64,000 nt of DNA from Prochlorococcus sp. AG-402-N23 (GTDB lineage Bacteria; Cyanobacteriota; Cyanobacteriia; PCC-6307; Cyanobiaceae). The notes beneath the pieces were generated by a model, which was given only the letters and a program-made list of their open reading frames with translations, was not told the origin of the DNA and made no database searches. Position 1 is the first letter of the stretch. Every line of letters begins with the position of its first letter. Shown here piece after piece: positions 1 to 9,302 of this stretch. Location: assembly GCA_003216355.1 (NCBI GenBank), contig QCIX01000004.1:1-64000 (forward strand), in the 5' to 3' direction. A program made the translations under genes and the position numbers.

Positions 1-1
1 T

Positions 2-1000
2 TTAAATGATAAGTCTTTAGAAGAAAAAAAAATAATAGAAGCTGCTAAATACTGTAAAAACGACTTATGTAGCGAAATTGTTTTCGAATTCCCTGAGCTG
101 CAAGGAATAATGGGTGGTAAATATCTTAAATATGAGGGATTTAGTGAGGATGTTTGCTTGGCTGTCGCTGAACATTATCTACCTTCTTTTTATAAAGATG
201 CTTTGCCCTCCACAAAATATGGTGCAATAGTTTCTATAGCAGATAAGGTCGAAACTTTAATAAGTATATTTGTTTCTGGTAAGCGTCCAAGCGGATCATC
301 TGATCCTTATGCCTTAAGAAGAAATTTGAATGGAGTGATTAAAATAATTTGGGATTATGAACTTGATTTACCTTTAGATAAATTATTTAACGAACTTATT
401 GATTTTTGGAAAATTGCATTTCCGAATTTGAACTTCTCAAGAGAAAAAGTATTTAATGATTTAAATGAATTTTTAGTTCAAAGAATTGTTAGTCATCTAG
501 AAGAAATATCACTAAGTAAAGAATTAATAAAGGCCAGTTGCTCTTCTGATGAATTTTCTCAAAAAAGAATATTGAATATTGTTGATCTTAAAAATAGGAT
601 TAAATCTATTGTTAATTTTAACGAAAAGGGTAATTTTGTTGAAATTCAGAAGGTAATTACTAGGGTAAGCAAATTAGCAAATAATAGTGAACTTTCAAGA
701 GACGTTCTCTCAACAAGAGAATATGTAAACATAAAACTTTTTGAAAAAGATTGTGAATTGAAAGTTTTTAAATTTATTGGAGAATTAGAAAAACTTTTTT
801 CGGAAGGTTATTGCAATTATTTGGAACTTCTAAATTTGTTTGAGATTAATGTAAACACCATCGAGGATTTATTTGATAATGAAAAGGGAGTCCTAATAAT
901 GTCAGAGGATTTAAAAATAAGAAATAATAGACTCAATTTGTTGAGCTTAATTAGAAATTATTCTTTAAAAATAGCCGACTTTACACTTTTGAACTCTTAA
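2..1000 (+). CDS. glyS: Glycyl-tRNA synthetase beta subunit, C-terminal part (5' end outside window)
   Basis: The reading frame is open from base 2, so the gene starts to the left of the window. The beta subunit partners the catalytic alpha subunit (GlyQ) to charge tRNA-Gly in the cytoplasm. Visible family signatures are the FPELQGIMGGKY segment, followed by GAIVSIADKVETL and the stretch SGSSDPYALRRNLNGVIKI, both characteristic of bacterial GlyS. The C-terminal third is the more variable helical, anticodon-binding-like region. The 3' end overlaps the convergent chlP gene by 20 bases. Function is confident; only the full length cannot be judged. Confidence 0.95.
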   Translation, partial: LNDKSLEEKKIIEAAKYCKNDLCSEIVFEFPELQGIMGGKYLKYEGFSEDVCLAVAEHYLPSFYKDALPSTKYGAIVSIADKVETLISIFVSGKRPSGSSDPYALRRNLNGVIKIIWDYELDLPLDKLFNELIDFWKIAFPNLNFSREKVFNDLNEFLVQRIVSHLEEISLSKELIKASCSSDEFSQKRILNIVDLKNRIKSIVNFNEKGNFVEIQKVITRVSKLANNSELSRDVLSTREYVNIKLFEKDCELKVFKFIGELEKLFSEGYCNYLELLNLFEINVNTIEDLFDNEKGVLIMSEDLKIRNNRLNLLSLIRNYSLKIADFTLLNS

Positions 1001-2321
1001 CTTTAATGCCACCCTTTATTGAATAATTTCCTAGCATTTTTTCTACTTCTTTATTTTCCCTAACAGCACTATCAACGGGTTTATATTTTAGAGGTGCTAG
1101 GGCTTTCCCTCTTAAAATCGAACCAAGTGTAAGCATTGTAATTTTAAGTTGCTGTAATGGTTTCATGGAAACAACTTTTTTATATAAGTAACTATCAAAA
1201 GTAAGTCTTTGTACATCCATGTCATCACACATCTCAACAAAGGCTTCTCTAGCAGAATCATTTCTGTAGAAAATATTTTGAAGGATTTCTAGCACCTTAT
1301 AAGTTGTACCATATTTTTTATCCCATTTTTTAAGATAGTTTTTTAAATCTTTTTCTGATGGAATTACTTGACCGTTTTTTGATGCTTCAACAATTTCTTC
1401 AGCACACATTCTTCCGCTTTTTGCCGCAAAATAAATACCCTCTCCAGAACTTTTTGTAACATAACCAGCTGCATCACCAACCAATGCCATTTTCCCAACT
1501 ACTCTTCTTGGCCTTGGATGCTCAGGAATAGGATGAGCTTCTACCTTTATTACTTCACCATTAACAAGTCTTTTCTTTGCCCTATTTCTTACACCCTCTT
1601 GAAGTCCTTTAATTAATGACTGATTCTTTTGCATGGTTCCAGTGCCTACAGCAACATGATCATATTTAGGAAATACCCACCCATAAAAATCAGGAGAAAC
1701 ATCTGTTCCGACATACATTTCAGCAAGATCTTCGTAGTAACTCATTTCTTCTTTAGGCAATTTAATTCTTTCCTGAAATGCTATGGCAACTTTGTAATCT
1801 CCAGCATCCATTGCTTTTGCGACTCTGCTATTGGCTCCATCAGCTCCTATTAAAAGGTCAACAGTAAGCTCTTTGAGTTCCCCTTTTTTATCTCCATTCC
1901 TAAAATCTGAGTAGGAAAGCTTATATGGCCCTTGATTATTTTCGCCAGTATCAATAGAAGTAACTAATCCATTTATTAATGTAGCGCCAAGATCTGATGC
2001 TCTATTGCGCATAAAGGCATCCATAACTTCTCTTCTACACATCCCAATAAACTCATTATCACTTTTCCCATAAACTCTATCTAAGCTTATATCTACCTCT
2101 CTATTTGATGGAGATATCATTCTCATATGCCTTACTTTTCTATCAATAATTGACTCAGGTAAATCAAATTCTTCGACCATGCAAAGTGGAATTGCTCCTC
2201 CACATGGTTTTGCATTATCTAATTTTCTCTCGAAGAGCCAAGTTTTTATTCCAGCTTTAGCAAGTATTTCTGCCGCACATGAACCACTTGGACCTCCACC
2301 AATAACAGCTACTCTCAACAT
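981..2321 (-). CDS. chlP: Geranylgeranyl reductase
   Basis: A 446-residue flavoprotein of the ChlP family. It reduces the geranylgeranyl group to phytyl for chlorophyll and tocopherol synthesis and is expected at the thylakoid membrane. The N-terminal dinucleotide-binding motif GGGPSGSCAAEILAKAG begins near residue 8. The second family signature KPCGGAIP follows near residue 38, and GDAAGYVTKSSGEGIYFA near residue 283 matches the GD motif of FAD hydroxylases. The ATG start sits directly before the nucleotide-binding fold. It runs convergently into glyS, overlapping by 20 bases, and diverges from the VanY-like gene. Confidence 0.95.
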   Translation of the reverse strand: MLRVAVIGGGPSGSCAAEILAKAGIKTWLFERKLDNAKPCGGAIPLCMVEEFDLPESIIDRKVRHMRMISPSNREVDISLDRVYGKSDNEFIGMCRREVMDAFMRNRASDLGATLINGLVTSIDTGENNQGPYKLSYSDFRNGDKKGELKELTVDLLIGADGANSRVAKAMDAGDYKVAIAFQERIKLPKEEMSYYEDLAEMYVGTDVSPDFYGWVFPKYDHVAVGTGTMQKNQSLIKGLQEGVRNRAKKRLVNGEVIKVEAHPIPEHPRPRRVVGKMALVGDAAGYVTKSSGEGIYFAAKSGRMCAEEIVEASKNGQVIPSEKDLKNYLKKWDKKYGTTYKVLEILQNIFYRNDSAREAFVEMCDDMDVQRLTFDSYLYKKVVSMKPLQQLKITMLTLGSILRGKALAPLKYKPVDSAVRENKEVEKMLGNYSIKGGIKVKSSKV

Positions 2322-2433
2322 ATGAAAAAAAATAATACTGTATATAAAAACTACATCTTTTTTGCTTATAAAAGTGCATTTCTTAAAATAATAGTTAATA
2401 TCGAAATATCTTTTCCAAATTCACTTCTAAATA

Positions 2434-3150
2434 TTGGAACTAAACAAAGATATCGATCAATTTGATATACCACTTGCCAAAAGAACTTACTTAAACAACC
2501 CAAATTCAACATTATTAAAAAAATTATTAATATTTTCTCCATTTCTTTTCCTTATGTTTTCTGTCGCTGCATTGCGATTTATTAGAAATGTAGAATTAAT
2601 ACCTCTTAATAATAATCTCAAATTTGAGGTTAAAAGAAATCATGATGCCAGAATTTTGGGCCATCTTCCCTATAAGGAAACTCTTAAAGAGAAACTAGTT
2701 TTAATTGAGCCTAATATTGAAGTTCATATAGATATGCGCGATTCTCTACTAAAGATGAGAGATGAAGCCAAAAAGAATGGGATATATTTGGTCTTCTTAA
2801 GTGGTTATAGATCAATAAATTTGCAAAACGATATCTTTTATTCTTTAAAATCTATTAGAAATCAAGAAGCGGCAGAAAGAGCTAGAGTTTCAGCCCCTCC
2901 AGGATATTCTGAACATAGTACAGGTTTCGCAATCGATATTGGTGATGCTACTCAAAGAGAGACAGACTTTGAAACCGACTTCGAAAATACTGACGCCTTT
3001 AGATGGCTCATAAAAAATGCAGCTAAGTTTCACTTTAAGTTATCTTTCAACAAAGATAATAAATATATAGATTACGAACCCTGGCATTGGAGATATGAGG
3101 GGTCAATTGAAGCATTAAAAGTTTTTGAAAGCGCAAATAGAAAATTTTAA
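2434..3150 (+). CDS. D-alanyl-D-alanine carboxypeptidase, VanY/M15B type, membrane anchored
   Basis: A 238-residue protein with one hydrophobic segment (about residues 29-46) followed by an M15 peptidase domain. The metal-site motifs are present: SGYRS near residue 125, SEHSTGFAIDIGD near 157-169, and EPWHWRYEG near 214-222. These match zinc peptidases that trim the terminal D-Ala of peptidoglycan peptides. The N-terminal segment has no clear cleavage site, so it is probably a membrane anchor with the domain in the periplasm. The start is TTG; an in-frame TAA two codons upstream rules out a longer product. Confidence 0.85.
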   Translation: MELNKDIDQFDIPLAKRTYLNNPNSTLLKKLLIFSPFLFLMFSVAALRFIRNVELIPLNNNLKFEVKRNHDARILGHLPYKETLKEKLVLIEPNIEVHIDMRDSLLKMRDEAKKNGIYLVFLSGYRSINLQNDIFYSLKSIRNQEAAERARVSAPPGYSEHSTGFAIDIGDATQRETDFETDFENTDAFRWLIKNAAKFHFKLSFNKDNKYIDYEPWHWRYEGSIEALKVFESANRKF

Positions 3151-3279
3151 ATCTAATTGATTGATTTAATTATTCAATTAGATTATATTTTTCATAGTCT
3201 TAAAGAGAAAATTCTCATAATAAGCATACTTTGAGTTAGCCTTAATAAAGTCAATCTACTATTTATATAAATTCTATAA

Positions 3280-5076
3280 ATGTCATCTTCGATAAAAGAA
3301 ATTAGAAATGTTGCAATTATTGCTCACGTAGATCATGGGAAGACAACACTTGTAGATGCATTGTTGTCTCAATCAGGAATATTTAGAGACAATGAAGTTA
3401 TCCCTACATGTGTAATGGATTCAAATGATCTTGAGAGAGAAAGGGGGATAACAATTCTCTCAAAAAATACTGCAGTTAACTATAAAGACACCAGAATTAA
3501 TATTATAGATACACCTGGACATGCTGATTTTGGAGGAGAAGTTGAAAGGGTTTTGGGAATGGTTGATGGTTGTTTGCTTATTGTTGATGCAAATGAGGGA
3601 CCTATGCCTCAAACAAGATTTGTTTTAAAAAAAGCATTAGAAAAAGGACTTAGGCCTATAGTCTTTGTAAATAAAATTGATAGACCAAGAGTAGTACCAG
3701 AAATAGCAATTGATAAGGTCCTTGATTTGTTTTTGGAGTTAGGAGCTGATGATGATCAATGTGATTTTCCTTATCTTTTTGGGAGTGGCTTATCTGGTTT
3801 CGCAAAAGAAGAGATGGAATCTAATAGTGACAATATGATGCCTCTTTTTGAAGCTATAATCAGACACGTTCCTCCTCCAGTAGGTGACTCTAATAAGCCT
3901 CTTCAGCTACAAATAACTACTTTGGACTATTCTGATTTCTTAGGCAGAATAGTAATTGGAAAGATCCACAATGGGACTATAAAAAATGGCCAACAGGCTA
4001 GTTTAATTAAAGAAAACGGAAAAACTATTAAAGGTAAGGTTAGTAAACTGTTAGGATTTGAAGGATTACAAAGAATTGATATAAATGAAGCATTTGCAGG
4101 CGATATTGTTGCTGTTTCTGGTTTCGATGACGTCAATATTGGTGAGACTATAGCATGTCCCGATTCTCCTCATCCTCTTCCATTAATCAAAGTTGATGAA
4201 CCTACCTTAAATATGACTTTTGTTGTAAATGATTCACCATTTGCGGGTAAGGAAGGGAAATTTGTTACTAGTAGACAATTAAAAAATAGATTGGAGAGGG
4301 AACTTTTAACAAATGTTGCATTGAGAGTAGAAGAAACTGATTCTCCTGACAGGTTCTCAGTTTCAGGAAGAGGAGAATTACATTTAGGGATATTGATTGA
4401 AACTATGAGAAGAGAGGGTTTTGAGTTTCAAATCTCACAACCTCAAGTAATTTTCAGAGAAATTGATAATGTTGAATGTGAGCCTATAGAGACTTTGGTT
4501 TTAGATGTACCTGAAGTATCTGTTGGTTCTTGCATCGAAAAACTCGGATCTAGAAAGGCAGAAATGAAAAACATGCAGACAAGTTCAGATGGTAGAACTC
4601 AATTAGAATTTCTTGTTCCATCAAGAGGATTAATTGGATTTCGCGGGGAATTTGTAAGGATAACCAGAGGTGAAGGTATCATGAGTCATTCCTTTTATGA
4701 ATATAAACCTAAAACAGGAGACTTTGAAACCAGAAGGAATGGCGTTCTTATAGCTTTTGAGGAAGGTGTGGCCACATTTTATGCTTTAAAGAATGCTGAA
4801 GATAGGGGAGTCTATTTCATTAAACCTGGAGTTAAAGTTTATAAAGGAATGATAATTGGAGAAAATAATCGACCTCAAGATCTTGAGTTAAATATATGTA
4901 AAACTAAGCAGTTGACTAATATGAGGTCTGCAGGGGCAGAAGAACTTGATACTTTGCAGTCTCCTGTCGATATTACCCTTGAAAGAGCACTCGAATATAT
5001 TGGTCCTGATGAAATGCTAGAGGTAACACCGGATTCAATAAGAATGAGAAAAATAAATAAAAAGAAAAAAAATTAG
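3280..5076 (+). CDS. typA: Ribosome-associated translational GTPase TypA/BipA
   Basis: A 598-residue translational GTPase close to the usual BipA length. G1 is AHVDHGKT at residues 15-22, the switch region has [10 protein letters not shown]3 is [15 protein letters not shown], and G4 is NKIDRPR. EF-G-like domains follow, then the BipA-specific C-terminus with [10 protein letters not shown] and a lysine-rich tail. BipA acts on 50S ribosome assembly and stress adaptation in bacteria. The DUF309 gene begins 12 bases after its stop and may be co-transcribed. Confidence 0.97.
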   Translation: MSSSIKEIRNVAIIAHVDHGKTTLVDALLSQSGIFRDNEVIPTCVMDSNDLERERGITILSKNTAVNYKDTRINIIDTPGHADFGGEVERVLGMVDGCLLIVDANEGPMPQTRFVLKKALEKGLRPIVFVNKIDRPRVVPEIAIDKVLDLFLELGADDDQCDFPYLFGSGLSGFAKEEMESNSDNMMPLFEAIIRHVPPPVGDSNKPLQLQITTLDYSDFLGRIVIGKIHNGTIKNGQQASLIKENGKTIKGKVSKLLGFEGLQRIDINEAFAGDIVAVSGFDDVNIGETIACPDSPHPLPLIKVDEPTLNMTFVVNDSPFAGKEGKFVTSRQLKNRLERELLTNVALRVEETDSPDRFSVSGRGELHLGILIETMRREGFEFQISQPQVIFREIDNVECEPIETLVLDVPEVSVGSCIEKLGSRKAEMKNMQTSSDGRTQLEFLVPSRGLIGFRGEFVRITRGEGIMSHSFYEYKPKTGDFETRRNGVLIAFEEGVATFYALKNAEDRGVYFIKPGVKVYKGMIIGENNRPQDLELNICKTKQLTNMRSAGAEELDTLQSPVDITLERALEYIGPDEMLEVTPDSIRMRKINKKKKN

Positions 5077-5087
5077 TAATTGGCTTA

Positions 5088-5456
5088 ATGAACGAAGAAA
5101 GCACAAAAAGTTTTAAAGATTCCCTTTTTACAGCTTTAAATCTTTTTAATAATCATGAATGGTATGAGGCTCATGATGCTTTTGAAGAAATATGGAATTC
5201 CGTAGATGGTGACGAAAGACAAGTTATCCAAGGAATTTTACAAGTATCTGTTTCTCAGTTTCACTTGAGTAAAGGCAATTTAAATGGAGCTACTATTTTG
5301 CTTGGAGAGGGTTTAGGCAGAATAAAAACTAGAACCAAGATTGATTTAGGGATTGATCTTGAATCCTTCTGCCAATGTTTGGAAGATTTATTGAGAAAAT
5401 TACAATATAAAGAACTATTAAACGAGAACGATAAGCCTTTTTTGAAAACTATTTGA
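5088..5456 (+). CDS. DUF309 domain protein
   Basis: A 122-residue protein with the DUF309 core: NLFNNHEWYEAHDAFEEIW (about residues 19-37) followed by VIQGILQVSVSQFHLSKGN. The conserved His, Glu and Trp of this small helical family are present, but its biochemical role is not established. It lies 12 bases after typA, and its TGA overlaps the ATG of a 30-codon ORF, so the three are probably read from one transcript. Confidence 0.85.
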   Translation: MNEESTKSFKDSLFTALNLFNNHEWYEAHDAFEEIWNSVDGDERQVIQGILQVSVSQFHLSKGNLNGATILLGEGLGRIKTRTKIDLGIDLESFCQCLEDLLRKLQYKELLNENDKPFLKTI

Positions 5457-5548
5457 TGAATATATCTTTATCTTCAATTAAATTATTATTATCTATTTCA
5501 TTTTTTATTCAAGAAAAGAGGAAATCTAATCGATCTCAAGAAAAATGA
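5456..5548 (+). CDS. 30-aa hydrophobic micro-ORF between DUF309 gene and lptB, possible lptA remnant
   Basis: A short frame with an ATG overlapping the upstream TGA (ATGA) and a TGA overlapping the lptB ATG (also ATGA). The product starts MNISLSSIKLLLSISFFI and ends in a charged tail, so it looks like a signal peptide with no mature domain. An OstA/LptA-type periplasmic gene is often found beside lptB, so this may be a collapsed remnant that still couples translation into lptB. This is inference; the ORF could also be a mere spacer. Confidence 0.4.
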   Translation: MNISLSSIKLLLSISFFIQEKRKSNRSQEK

Positions 5549-6273
5549 ACCTAAATATTCATAATGTATCCCTTTCAATTAAAGGAAGATTAATCGTAGA
5601 TGATGTTTCCATAACTGTTAATCCAGGAGAAGTTGTAGGTTTGATGGGACCTAATGGTGCTGGGAAAACTACAACTTTTAATCTTGCAGTTGGGAATATA
5701 AAACCAGATAAAGGTGAAATTTTAATGAATGGGAAAAATATAACCAATCTTCCTCTACCAATTAGATCAAGACTTGGGTTAGGGTACTTAACTCAGGAAG
5801 CGAGTATATTTAGAGACCTCACTGTTAAGGATAATATAGATTTGGCTTTACAAAATTCATCTTATAGTAGAGCAGCTATAAGAAATAGAAGAGAACAATT
5901 AATTAATGAATTTAATTTGAATAACTTTGTAGATAATTATGGTTATCAACTTTCAGGAGGAGAGAGGAGGAGATGTGAAATAGCCAGGGCTCTCACTATA
6001 GGTAGAAAAGGTCCTAAATATTTGCTATTAGACGAACCTTTTGCTGGAATCGATCCTCTGGCGGTTAATGATTTAAAGAAACTAATTCTTAAATTAAGTA
6101 GTGATGGGGTTGGGATTCTTATTACAGACCATAATGTGAGGGAAACACTTTTAATTACTAATAAATCATATGTATTAAGTGAAGGAAAAATTTTAGCTAA
6201 TGGTTCATCAAGTGAATTAGCTGATAATCCAATAGTCAAGAAGTATTATCTAGGAGATAATTTTAAACTTTGA
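5545..6273 (+). CDS. lptB: LPS export ABC transporter ATP-binding protein LptB
   Basis: A 242-residue ATPase with Walker A GPNGAGKTT (residues 35-43), the LptB-like YLTQEASIFRDLTVKDNI segment, signature LSGGERRRCEIARAL and Walker B YLLLDEPFAGIDP, followed by the switch histidine in ITDHNVRETL. In the LPS export bridge LptB powers the LptFG permease. No LptF, LptG or complete LptA gene lies in the window, so partners must be encoded elsewhere or be absent. lpxD at 28 kb supports lipid A synthesis in the organism. Confidence 0.9.
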   Translation: MNLNIHNVSLSIKGRLIVDDVSITVNPGEVVGLMGPNGAGKTTTFNLAVGNIKPDKGEILMNGKNITNLPLPIRSRLGLGYLTQEASIFRDLTVKDNIDLALQNSSYSRAAIRNRREQLINEFNLNNFVDNYGYQLSGGERRRCEIARALTIGRKGPKYLLLDEPFAGIDPLAVNDLKKLILKLSSDGVGILITDHNVRETLLITNKSYVLSEGKILANGSSSELADNPIVKKYYLGDNFKL

Positions 6274-6385
6274 AATCTTTTTGCAAAATAAATTAAAACT
6301 TAATTATTAAAGATTTACTCATAAAGTAATGATTTAAATTAGTATTTGTCTGTCATAGAATATTAAAATCGGATAAGTTTATAAG

Positions 6386-7315
6386 ATGGCACTAGATAAT
6401 CTTTTTAAAAATTTAATATATGACCCAGTTTCAGTCTTAGGTCTTTTGGTCTTTTATTTTTTATTAATTAACTTACCAATATCTTTAGGTGCAGTTTTCA
6501 AAAAGCAGTCTTCTGTTACTGTAAAAATCTTAACTATTTTAGTGAATTTATTAATATCATTACAATTACTTTCTAGATGGTCAATCTCTGGACACTTTCC
6601 TATTAGTAATTTGTATGAATCTCTTTATTTCCTTGCTTGGGGAATCACATTGGGACAACTATTGATTGAAAGGGAATACCAATCTCCAATAATCCCCTCA
6701 ATTGCCATAACTATTGAGTTGCTGACTGTGGCCTTTGCTTGTTTTGTGTTGCCTGACGATTTGAAATCATCATCCAACTTGGTTCCAGCATTAAGATCTA
6801 GTTGGTTAGTAATGCATGTCAGTGTAGTAATGCTTAGTTATGCGGCACTAATAATAGGTTCTTTACTCTCAGTTTCTGTTTTGTTCATTAATAAAAATAA
6901 GCCGCTCCAAATCAGAAGTAGTTCTACAGGAATTGGAGGGTTTAAAAATTTTAATAACTATCCTTTAAATGATTTAGTTGAACCAATTGAATTTTCTCAT
7001 TCGGAAGAATTAGATACATTAAGTTATCGCTCTATATTAATAGGTTTTGTTCTTTTGACTCTCGGTTTGATTTCTGGTGCGGTCTGGGCTAATGAGGCCT
7101 GGGGGACATGGTGGAGTTGGGATCCAAAAGAAACATGGGCATTTATCTCATGGTTGTTTTATGCCGCTTATCTGCATATGAGAATAAGCAAGGGTTGGCA
7201 AGGACGCAGACCAGCATTGTTAGCCTCTACAGGTTTTTTAGTGGTTTTAGTATGTTATTTGGGAGTAAATTTCTTAGGAATAGGGTTGCATAGTTATGGC
7301 TGGATATTTGGGTGA
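6386..7315 (+). CDS. ccsA: System II cytochrome c biogenesis protein CcsA
   Basis: A 309-residue polytopic membrane protein with about eight hydrophobic segments. It carries the tryptophan-rich haem-handling motif WGTWWSWDPKETWAF near residue 239 and conserved histidines on either side, including HVSVVMLSYAAL near 142 and GLHSYGW near the C-terminus. CcsA with Ccs1 delivers haem to apocytochromes on the lumenal side of the thylakoid membrane. A small inverted repeat separates its end from convergent rpe. Confidence 0.93.
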   Translation: MALDNLFKNLIYDPVSVLGLLVFYFLLINLPISLGAVFKKQSSVTVKILTILVNLLISLQLLSRWSISGHFPISNLYESLYFLAWGITLGQLLIEREYQSPIIPSIAITIELLTVAFACFVLPDDLKSSSNLVPALRSSWLVMHVSVVMLSYAALIIGSLLSVSVLFINKNKPLQIRSSSTGIGGFKNFNNYPLNDLVEPIEFSHSEELDTLSYRSILIGFVLLTLGLISGAVWANEAWGTWWSWDPKETWAFISWLFYAAYLHMRISKGWQGRRPALLASTGFLVVLVCYLGVNFLGIGLHSYGWIFG

Positions 7316-7316
7316 T

Positions 7317-7333
7317 TTCTTGGTCACCAAGAA
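7317..7333. terminator. Short hairpin between convergent ccsA and rpe
   Basis: TTCTTGG, a 3-base loop TCA, then CCAAGAA: a perfect 7-bp inverted repeat placed just after the ccsA stop and just before the rpe stop. The T-rich run after it is weak, so it may be only a modest bidirectional terminator. Confidence 0.4.
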
Positions 7334-7336
7334 TAT

Positions 7337-8095
7337 TTATTGAGATTCTGAAAGAACATTCCCTTTTTGTGCTTCATGCGCAACTTTTCTCAAGTCATCA
7401 CATCCTTCTTTTAATGTTGGGTAAGCAAACATTCCACTACCTGCAATAAAACAATTAGCACCAGCATCGGCACATTGTGAAATAGTCCAATTTGCTTTTA
7501 TCCCCCCATCAACTTCAATGTCGACATTTAAGTTTTTTTCGATAATAAAGTTTCTTATTTCTCTAATTTTATTAAGCATTGTTGGTATATAAGCTTGCCC
7601 ACCAAAGCCTGGGTTAACTGTCATAACCAAAACATGATCAACCATATCCATAATGTTTTTAATCATTTCAAAAGGAGTATGAGGGTTTAATGCAACAGAA
7701 GGAGATCCTCCTAAATCTCTTATTCTTCCGAGAACTCTATGCAAATGAATATTTGCTTCGGCATGAGCTATTACTACTCCTGGCTCACCATTCGCGCCTT
7801 TTGTAGCGTTTACATAAGATTCAAGCATGGTTTCACAGTTGTATTGGCTCACCATTAATTGAGTTTCAAAAGGGACATTGCAATATTTCCTGCATGCACC
7901 AATCATTTCAGGACCGAATGTAAGATTTGGTACGAAATTTCCATCCATTACATCAAATTGAATTCTATCTACCCCAGCTTCCTCGAGCTCTCTCACACAT
8001 GCCCCCATATTTGCCCAATCTGCTGGTAAAACAGAGGGAATTATTTGAATTGGTCTATTAACACCAGCTAACTTTGTTTGATTTGACTCAGTCAT
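7337..8095 (-). CDS. rpe: Ribulose-phosphate 3-epimerase
   Basis: A 252-residue TIM-barrel enzyme that interconverts ribulose 5-phosphate and xylulose 5-phosphate in the Calvin cycle and pentose phosphate pathway. Typical motifs are IIPSVLPADWANMG near residue 18, FDVMDGNFVPNLTFGP (metal ligands), VNPGFGGQAYIP, and VDGGIKANW. The length is slightly above the usual 220-230 because of an N-terminal extension and an insertion near residues 92-104. It is divergent from glpX, another Calvin cycle gene. Confidence 0.97.
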   Translation of the reverse strand: MTESNQTKLAGVNRPIQIIPSVLPADWANMGACVRELEEAGVDRIQFDVMDGNFVPNLTFGPEMIGACRKYCNVPFETQLMVSQYNCETMLESYVNATKGANGEPGVVIAHAEANIHLHRVLGRIRDLGGSPSVALNPHTPFEMIKNIMDMVDHVLVMTVNPGFGGQAYIPTMLNKIREIRNFIIEKNLNVDIEVDGGIKANWTISQCADAGANCFIAGSGMFAYPTLKEGCDDLRKVAHEAQKGNVLSESQ

Positions 8096-8282
8096 TTAAT
8101 TTTTAAAATATTTAATAAAGATACTATATTTAGTTGTTTATTCCTAATTTCAAGTCACGGCCTGATAAAGTAACAGCTGTAAAGAGTTAAAAAAAGCTTA
8201 CTAGCATAATAATTCTCATTAAAAATGACATTTTTTATGAGATCATACTCAAAACCTTTAAGAAAATCCTAAAAATTTAATT

Positions 8283-9284
8283 GTGAATCAAACTTTAATT
8301 CAAGAAATTCTCGAAGTTGTCGAGCAAGCAGCTATTGCCTCAGCAAAACTAACAGGACTTGGTCAAAAAGATGAAGCTGATGCTGCAGCTGTAGAAGCAA
8401 TGAGATTGCGAATGGGCAAAATTGAAATGAAAGGGAAAATTGTTATTGGAGAAGGTGAAAGAGATGAAGCACCTATGCTTTATATAGGCGAAGAGGTTGG
8501 TAGTGGAAGTGGCCCAGGGGTTGACTTTGCAGTAGATCCTTGTGAAGGCACTAATCTTTGTGCAAATAATCAAAGAGGTTCCATGGCGGTTTTAGCTGCA
8601 TCTGATACGGGTGGTCTTTTCAATGCTCCTGATTTTTACATGAACAAATTAGCAGCGCCTCCTGCGGCAAAAGATAAAGTAGATATTAGAAATTCAGCTA
8701 CTGAAAACTTGAAGATACTAAGTGAGTGCCTGGGCCTTTCTATTGATGAGCTTACTGTTGTTGTAATGGATAGAACTAGGCATAAAGATTTAATTAAAGA
8801 GATTCGAGGATGTGGTGCAAAAGTACAACCGATTTCTGATGGTGATGTTCAAGCTGCGATTGCATGTGGTTTTGCAGGTACTGGAACACATTGCTTGATG
8901 GGTATAGGTGCAGCTCCAGAGGGTGTTATTTCAGCTGCTGCAATGAGAGCTCTAGGAGGACACTTTCAAGGACAACTGGTTTATGATCCAGCAATCGCTC
9001 AAACTTCTGAATGGGCTGATTACACAAAAGAAGGAAATATAAAACGTCTTAATGAAATGGGCATAACCGATATAGATAAAATCTATGAAGCGAATGAATT
9101 GGCATCGGGAGAAAATGTCGTTTTCGCTGGAAGTGGAATTACTGATGGTTTACTATTTGACGGAGTTAAATTTGAAAGGGATTGTGTTAGAACAAGCAGT
9201 CTAGTTATTAGTACATTAGATAGTACAGCAAGGTTCACAAATACTGTCCATATAAAAGATGGTGCTAAGAGTATCAGCCTTTAA
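8283..9284 (+). CDS. glpX: Class II fructose-1,6-bisphosphatase / sedoheptulose-1,7-bisphosphatase
   Basis: A 333-residue GlpX-family phosphatase. In cyanobacteria this enzyme acts on both fructose and sedoheptulose bisphosphates, two committed Calvin cycle steps. Metal and phosphate motifs are [18 protein letters not shown] near residue 57, [19 protein letters not shown] near 87, and DRTRH near 165. The start codon is GTG, and the N-terminus [17 protein letters not shown] resembles other family members. hemA starts 18 bases after its stop, so read-through into tetrapyrrole synthesis is plausible. Confidence 0.96.
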   Translation: MNQTLIQEILEVVEQAAIASAKLTGLGQKDEADAAAVEAMRLRMGKIEMKGKIVIGEGERDEAPMLYIGEEVGSGSGPGVDFAVDPCEGTNLCANNQRGSMAVLAASDTGGLFNAPDFYMNKLAAPPAAKDKVDIRNSATENLKILSECLGLSIDELTVVVMDRTRHKDLIKEIRGCGAKVQPISDGDVQAAIACGFAGTGTHCLMGIGAAPEGVISAAAMRALGGHFQGQLVYDPAIAQTSEWADYTKEGNIKRLNEMGITDIDKIYEANELASGENVVFAGSGITDGLLFDGVKFERDCVRTSSLVISTLDSTARFTNTVHIKDGAKSISL

Positions 9285-9302
9285 AAATTCACTTTTGATT
9301 TT

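Noticed and set aside
8205-8223. Fur-like 19-mer (13/19) upstream of glpX
   Set aside because: Low score in AT-rich DNA and no iron link for the gene.
8096-8282. 187-base gap between rpe and glpX as a site for an RNA gene
   Set aside because: I see no stable stem or known RNA motif; only AT-rich promoter-like sequence.
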